Source: Neurospora tetrasperma FGSC 2508 (taxonomy: Eukaryota > Ascomycota > Sordariomycetes > Sordariales > Sordariaceae). From it: DNA of 64,000 bases. Below the pieces are notes generated by a model, which searched no databases, was not told the DNA's origin, and saw nothing but the letters and a program-made list of their open reading frames with translations. The stretch is from contig NW_009799179.1 of the NCBI RefSeq assembly GCF_000213175.1, positions 4,566,171 to 4,630,170 of the forward strand. The letters are read 5' to 3'. The position numbers and the translations under genes were made by a program. Below, one piece after another: positions 59,180 to 64,000 of this stretch (its first letter is position 1; each line of letters opens with the position of its first letter).

Positions 59180-60111
59180 TTAATCCTGTCGTCCCTTCAA
59201 TAGCCTCTTGGTGACCTTGTCCTTCTCGATAATGTAAACATGGGCGCCCCAGCCTGACAAGGCGTCTCTGTCGACGGCGTTAAGAAGAGCCTGTGATATG
59301 GTCTCGAAGAGGTCCTCGGGTCCCTGTTGCGTAATTGTCGTCAGTACCACGCTCTCACCATGACAACCAAACACAAAAACAGCCAAAACGAGTGCTTTCA
59401 ATGGAGAGGGTCGGGTTGGGGGTTCGCAAAGATTACATACCAAATTCGGCTCCCACAAGTTCTCGCACATGCCAAACAACTGCTCCGTTGCCGTTCCGCT
59501 CACAATGAAGTCCTTCGCGAAATCGATGCATCCAATGCTGTCAAAGCCGCAGATGAACGGCTCGCCCGTCTTGGGATCCAAGCCAGCAACAACGGGACTG
59601 ACAAAATAGGGCCCAAAGCGGCGCTCGTACAGGCTGCTGGACACGAGGTTGGCGAACGTCCGGGGTGCAATGTTGCGCTCCTCCCTCAGTCGGTACATGT
59701 TCACCTTGTACCGAAACAGGTCCGATACGGTCGACACGTCCGTCGCCAGACCGGTAAGCCCAAGGAAGACGTCGCCGTACTGGAAGATCTTGGGAAAGTT
59801 GTTGGAGACTGTCAACGCCTGAAGGCCGAGGCGCAGGTCGCACGCAATAGCCACACAGTCTTTTCCGACCATGGCGACAGCAGCGCCGCCGTCTGTGGAG
59901 GGTGAGGAAGAGCGGCGGTTAGTTAAGGTGCGATGATGATATGGCTTTCAAGGTGGAGGGGTCAAGATAGAGAGAATCGGGTATCGGGATATCGTACTTA
60001 TCGAGAAGGGGGACGACTGTTTGATGGCATCATCGTTAGCTTGAGATCTTGTTGGTCTTCCTCACAAATAGGTTTAGTTGAAGTGTCGTAGTGGTCAGGC
60101 AGGCTTACCAT
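59180..60111 (-). CDS. pup3: 20S proteasome subunit beta type-3 (Pup3)
   Basis: Minus-strand exons 60111-60109, 60016-59998, 59892-59441 and 59323-59180 (205 aa). The first coding exon is the ATG alone, followed by a 92-nt intron; exon 2 has only 19 nt. Joined, the start reads MSSPFSINGGAAVAMVGKDC, matching the family exactly, which is why this start is preferred over the ATG inside exon 3. Landmarks are FPKIFQYGDVFLGLTGLATD, YFVSPVVAGLDPKTGEPFIC and GWGAHVYIIEKDKV. Beta-3 is a non-catalytic subunit without propeptide or N-terminal Thr, as here. The length equals that of yeast Pup3. Confidence 0.95.
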
Positions 60112-61202
60112 CTTGTGCCTGGGATGTGATGCAAGTGGTGATAGTTGCTTGCTCGGATGACGGAGTGATGTTCGGCGATGGGGCTGGCACGTTTGCTGCA
60201 GTATGGTCCAAGTAGGATGGACTGTTCGTCTTCGCCGTGAGGGGTATTCGCGATGTGATGGTGATGTTTGGTGAGAGTAGTTGGAAAGCTTGCCGTTTCC
60301 GTTGTCAAGCTCACCTTCGAACGGGCAAGGGAAGCTCCAGTTGACGAGACGGACAGGCCCGGGCAAGGCAACACGCAGCTGGCGCGGCTGGCTGGGCGGA
60401 GGACTAGATGGAAGGTGGTGTCCACTAACAAGGGTGCCTGGCAGGGCAGGTTCTGCTGGGTGCTGGGTGCCTCTGTACAAGTAGGTAACCTCAAGGTACT
60501 CTACCAAGGTATGTAGCTGCCACTGCACAGGGCATGCGATGCTAGGATTTGGTTTGTAGCAGTCTGTACACTACCTAGTCTAGGTGGCAGGAGCTGCCCA
60601 TTCGGCTGTTTCTCCCCTTCCCCGTTGCTGGGTGGATGCCCGGTGTTGCCATCAAACGTACTGCGTAATTGCCCCTCCTGACCTTACAAGATGCCCGTCA
60701 GCCGTGGAAGCTCTCGGAAAGCTCACTATACATCTTGTGTACTCCACGAAACGACGGTGACTTGGAGACACGACACTCACTCGCCGCCTCATATCACTTC
60801 CATCGATACTTTCAGTGTTCATATTACCATCTGATAACGCACATATCAGGCTTTCCATCATCCAATTTCGTCTCAACCTGAACCCTTTTAACCCCTCCTT
60901 GCTGTGGACTGATATTTGCCAATTACGTTACGCGGGGTTGCCTGAAGAACAGCCGCCAAACATAACATCCACAAGCAACTATACTACGTAACTACTCCTT
61001 GTAAGAACTCAATCGTCTCAGCTTCACAAGGACAGCGTCAACACAAAACAAAGTCTCGGCCTTCTCGTACCACTTAAACGATAAAGCTTCACAGCCAGAC
61101 CGACCTTCATCATACCAATTTCGTTACGCCGGCTCAACGCTAGGAGCAACATCGTTCCCGTCTGCTCTCACTATCCCCCACAATCATAGTCAAACCGCCA
61201 GT
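60112..61202. promoter_or_regulatory. divergent upstream region of pup3 and the UBX-domain gene
   Basis: 1.1 kb between divergent starts. A GGTGGCAA-type proteasome element (Rpn4/PACE) was looked for by eye and not found with confidence. No gene is seen. Confidence 0.35.
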
Positions 61203-62858
61203 ATGTCGGCGCACGTTGAAGTGCTGTCTACGGACTTGAGAAGGACGAAAATCAAAGTCACGCCCGGAACCTACATGGTCGATGTTCTGGGGGAAGCTTG
61301 TCAAAAGTTCAACCTGAACAGTGACAAATACCAACTTAAGTGAGAACGAACGCCCCATGATCCATGGTTGCCAAAACATGCTGAACTGACACTTGCATAT
61401 AGACATAAACAGAAGCTGATCGATCTGTCTGGTCCCTTCCGGACGTCAGGTCTCGTGTCTGGCGCCAAGCTCGAACTTGTGCAAAAGTCTAAGAGCGCAG
61501 CAGTTGTGTCGATAGCCCTCGATGTTAATGGTCAGCGGTACACGAAGAAGCTATCCAGTGACATGACGCTGTGGCAGGTTATGCGGCAGTTCGAGGTTGC
61601 GGAGAAAGGGTTAAACCTGACCGGCAGAGGCACGCCTAAGAGTAGTACTGGCCCTCAGGGAACCAGCGGTCAGTTATACTTCGAGGCGCCAGTAGTGAGC
61701 ATCATGGGCAGGGAGTACACTTCGATGGAGGATCTACAGAAGACGCTGTCCCAATGTGGTATTAATTCTGGCAGCATCGTTCTGCGGGTGTCCTTTCGCG
61801 AAACCGAGAAGACCCTGTATGAGGCGATGCAGGATATCGGCCAATATCTCAAGGAGGTGGAATCAGATCAACCGAAGACACAGGCAGATGAGCCTTCAGC
61901 TCCAGTAACTGGGTCAGCGCCGGCGATAGAGGAACCTACAGAAGATCTGACTCTAGCTGCTGGGCCGAAGCCCATCAAGGAGAGTACGTTAGCAGAGCCA
62001 GAACTACAGACGGGCTCCGTAGAGGGAACCAAAGCCGCGGCCCCGGTCGCCCCTGCCCCGGAGCCAGTCCCGAAGACCGATCCGATGGACATCGTCGATG
62101 AGGTAGTCGCTCCTCCTGCCGTGCCTCCTAGAGAGACCACCACCACTGTCAGCGAACCCAGCGACCCCCTTATGCCTACGGGCGTCTTCAATGCCCCGTC
62201 CTCTACCACTCCCATCGCTGCCCGGATTGAGGTACACGATTCTGTGTACGAGCCCACCATCGCCCATGCTCAGCTACGGCAACAACAGCTATTGCAACGG
62301 GCGCAAAACCAACGGCTCAAGTCCGATGCCGAACTTGCGGCTGATGCGGCCGAGGAAGCAGCTCGGCTCGCCAAGGTCACGCAGGTCGATATCAAGATCC
62401 GTTTCCCGGACCAGACATCGGCGCAGTGGACAGTTGCCCCGGAGCACACAGGCGCTTTCCTATACCAGGCCGTCAAGGGAGTCATGACTCATCCTGACCA
62501 GCCTTTCCGCCTCATCCTCCCCGGCACGCATCCAATTGTTGCGGTTCAAGATGGTAACAAGAGGCTAGTGTCGGACTATAAGCTTCGGGGTAGGGCACTG
62601 TTGAACCTTGTATGGGATGATGCGGCGTCGCAGGAGGCGCGCGAGGCGCCCTTTTTGAAGGGCAGTGTGGCTAGCCGAGCGCAGGAGGTAGTGGTACCGG
62701 ATGTCTCACAGGAGGAGGGCGAAGAGGAGAAGGATGTCCAAGCTGGACAGTCGTCATCGAGCGGCCAAGAGGTGAAGCGAAAGGGTGATCATGGTCTGGA
62801 TTCCGATGCTGTCAAGAAAAAGTTGGGAAAATTGTTCAAGCTGCCTGGTAGGAAGTGA
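61203..62858 (+). CDS. TUG/ASPSCR1-like UBX-domain protein
   Basis: Exons 61203-61339 and 61403-62858 (530 aa), phase 2. The N-terminus is a TUG-UBL1 ubiquitin-like domain (residues about 1-75: VEVLSTDLRRTKIKVTPGTY, then KLIDLSGPFRTSGLVSGAKL). A second ubiquitin-like segment, a Pro/Ala/Glu-rich linker and a short coiled coil (LRQQQLLQRAQNQRLKSDAE) follow. The C-terminal UBX domain runs about 390-470 (VDIKIRFPDQTSAQWTV ending RALLNLVWDD). The domain order is that of ASPSCR1/TUG and yeast Ubx4, cofactors of the AAA ATPase p97/Cdc48 that disassemble its hexamer or adapt it to ER-associated degradation. The tail is basic. Confidence 0.9.
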
Positions 62859-63379
62859 GCAGCTCCCGACGACCTTGAGTTGGATCACGCCTTCATTGTA
62901 TGCTTCCGATTTATACGAGCTTTTTAGTGGCCATCATCGGTATCGTTGGGCGTTGGCTGAAAGGTGAATGTGCAAGAAATGATAAGAGGGTACACTAGAT
63001 AATGATGCCAGAGCTTCTCTATGCACCGTCGAATTTGGCAGCAAAAACCTGATAAAGTGCAATGGACATCCAATATCCTACAAATCATGGCACCCAGCAG
63101 CGTTGACGTTGTTGAGTGTGAAGTCACGCAGTCCGAAAGTGGGAAGTAGTTTGTTCGTGATCCAGCATCTTGCCATTCGAGCTGTTGTCATTTCGTTCTA
63201 TTCCCCGAGACAGCTATTTCGTAGCCATTCCATAGGGGGGAAGCGCGCTTAGATACGATCCATAACATAACGAACCAACGTCACGCCAAACAATGCCAGA
63301 GAAAAGACAAGAGGCAGAAATCCTTTTTGGTATTTTTAATCACACTCTCCAAGCAGTCCATCGATTGGGATTAACCAAT
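62859..63379. other. convergent intergenic region (UBX gene / rpl36)
   Basis: 521 bp with no supported gene. Confidence 0.4.
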
Positions 63380-63935
63380 TTAGTGACCGGCACGGCGAGC
63401 CTCAGCGATGACGCGCTGGAGGTCCTCAACCTTCGCCTTAGCACGGCCGAAGGTACCGAGCCTCTTCTTGGCGAGCTTACGGGCACGCTTGTCCTTGGAG
63501 TTGCGGAGCAACTCAATGACGCGGCGCTCGTAGGGAGCAAGGCTGTAGTGTGGAAGCGCAAAGTTAGCGTGAGTTCGTTCAAGCGGATATCTGCACATTT
63601 GCGCCCCAACAGGTCCCTTCTCAAACCCGATCAAGCCGTACGGTCCAATACTTCCAATGGAAATCGCGATGTCTTGCAGAAACGGGTAAACATTTGTATG
63701 TCCGTAATCCACCCAATGAACCATCATCTTCCATCAGTCGAACTGCTGTATGTATGCTTGATCGGGTTTGTCGAGATAACTGCTGCTTGGCGCGAATGAT
63801 TCGAATTGACAAAATTGAAATTGGTAAAACGTACCCAGCAACCTCCTGGACGATGCTGCGAACGAAAGCAGTGCGCTTGCTCAGGTGACCCTTGGTGCGG
63901 GAAACACGGGGCTTGGAGACACGAGCAGTGGTCTT
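63380..63935 (-). CDS. rpl36: 60S ribosomal protein eL36 (5' part outside the window)
   Basis: Two minus-strand exons are visible, 63935-63835 and 63542-63380, encoding the last 87 residues to TAA; the N-terminal exon(s) lie beyond base 64000. The sequence ([31 protein letters not shown] then [40 protein letters not shown]) is a clear match to eL36, a small basic protein on the solvent side of the 60S subunit. The visible intron is 292 nt, and a further intron starts before 63936 (acceptor ATACAG), as usual for fungal ribosomal protein genes, where long 5' introns are common. Confidence 0.94.
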
Positions 63936-64000
63936 CTGTATTTGGGTAAAAAAAGTAGAGTCCCGGTTAGCAATCACGGTTCCTTTCTCCGTTTCTCGAA

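Overview
The window is nuclear DNA of a filamentous ascomycete, most likely a member of the Sordariaceae (Neurospora/Sordaria type). The reasons are short introns with GTRNGT donors and CTAAC/CTGAC-like branch sites, small intergenic gaps with CT-rich leaders, the ascomycete-specific genes palC and Zn2Cys6 regulator, and protein sequences close to what I know of Neurospora. No bacterial, plasmid or viral features are present.

Layout, left to right. 0-10 kb: end of an SNF2/Fun30-type remodeller gene (+), a patatin-family gene whose product lacks both catalytic dyad residues (+), a 5.5 kb gene-poor stretch holding a 452-bp inverted-repeat element, and a hypothetical Ser/Pro-rich gene (+). 11-20 kb: a secreted SGNH/GDSL esterase (+), the ribosome-biogenesis factor Erb1 (-) and a Zn2Cys6 regulator (+). 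20-31 kb: the SURF4/Erv29 ER cargo receptor (-), a membrane-anchored cupredoxin-like protein (-) and the ALG6 glucosyltransferase (-). 31-38 kb: the pH-signalling BRO1-domain protein PalC (+), Paf1-complex subunit Leo1 (-), a MOB kinase activator (+) and a DUF3237 protein (-). 38-41 kb: gene-free, with a second inverted-repeat element flanked by TA. 41-54 kb: an Alr/CorA-type Mg2+ transporter (+), CstF-64 (-), prohibitin-2 (+), Rub1/NEDD8 (+), Elongin A (-), THO subunit 7 (+) and tubulin cofactor A (-). 55-64 kb: SERCA-type Ca2+-ATPase (+), proteasome beta-3 (-), a TUG/UBX-domain protein (+) and the 3' part of ribosomal protein eL36 (-).

There are no operons. Genes are single transcription units, often in convergent pairs with 0.2-0.8 kb between stop codons or divergent pairs sharing 0.5-1.8 kb of upstream DNA. 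Most are housekeeping genes. Four of them serve RNA polymerase II transcription and mRNA maturation (Leo1, CstF-64, Elongin A, THO7), which may be chance. Exon boundaries were worked out by hand from splice consensus and reading phase. Every multi-exon model, apart from the SGNH gene's first codon and the two partial genes at the window edges, closes in frame from ATG to stop.

Most worth a second look: the patatin pseudoenzyme, the two small transposable elements and a decayed end of the second one, the SGNH gene whose signal peptide begins at CTG where ATG is expected, and possible alternative C-terminal splicing of PalC and the cupredoxin-like protein.
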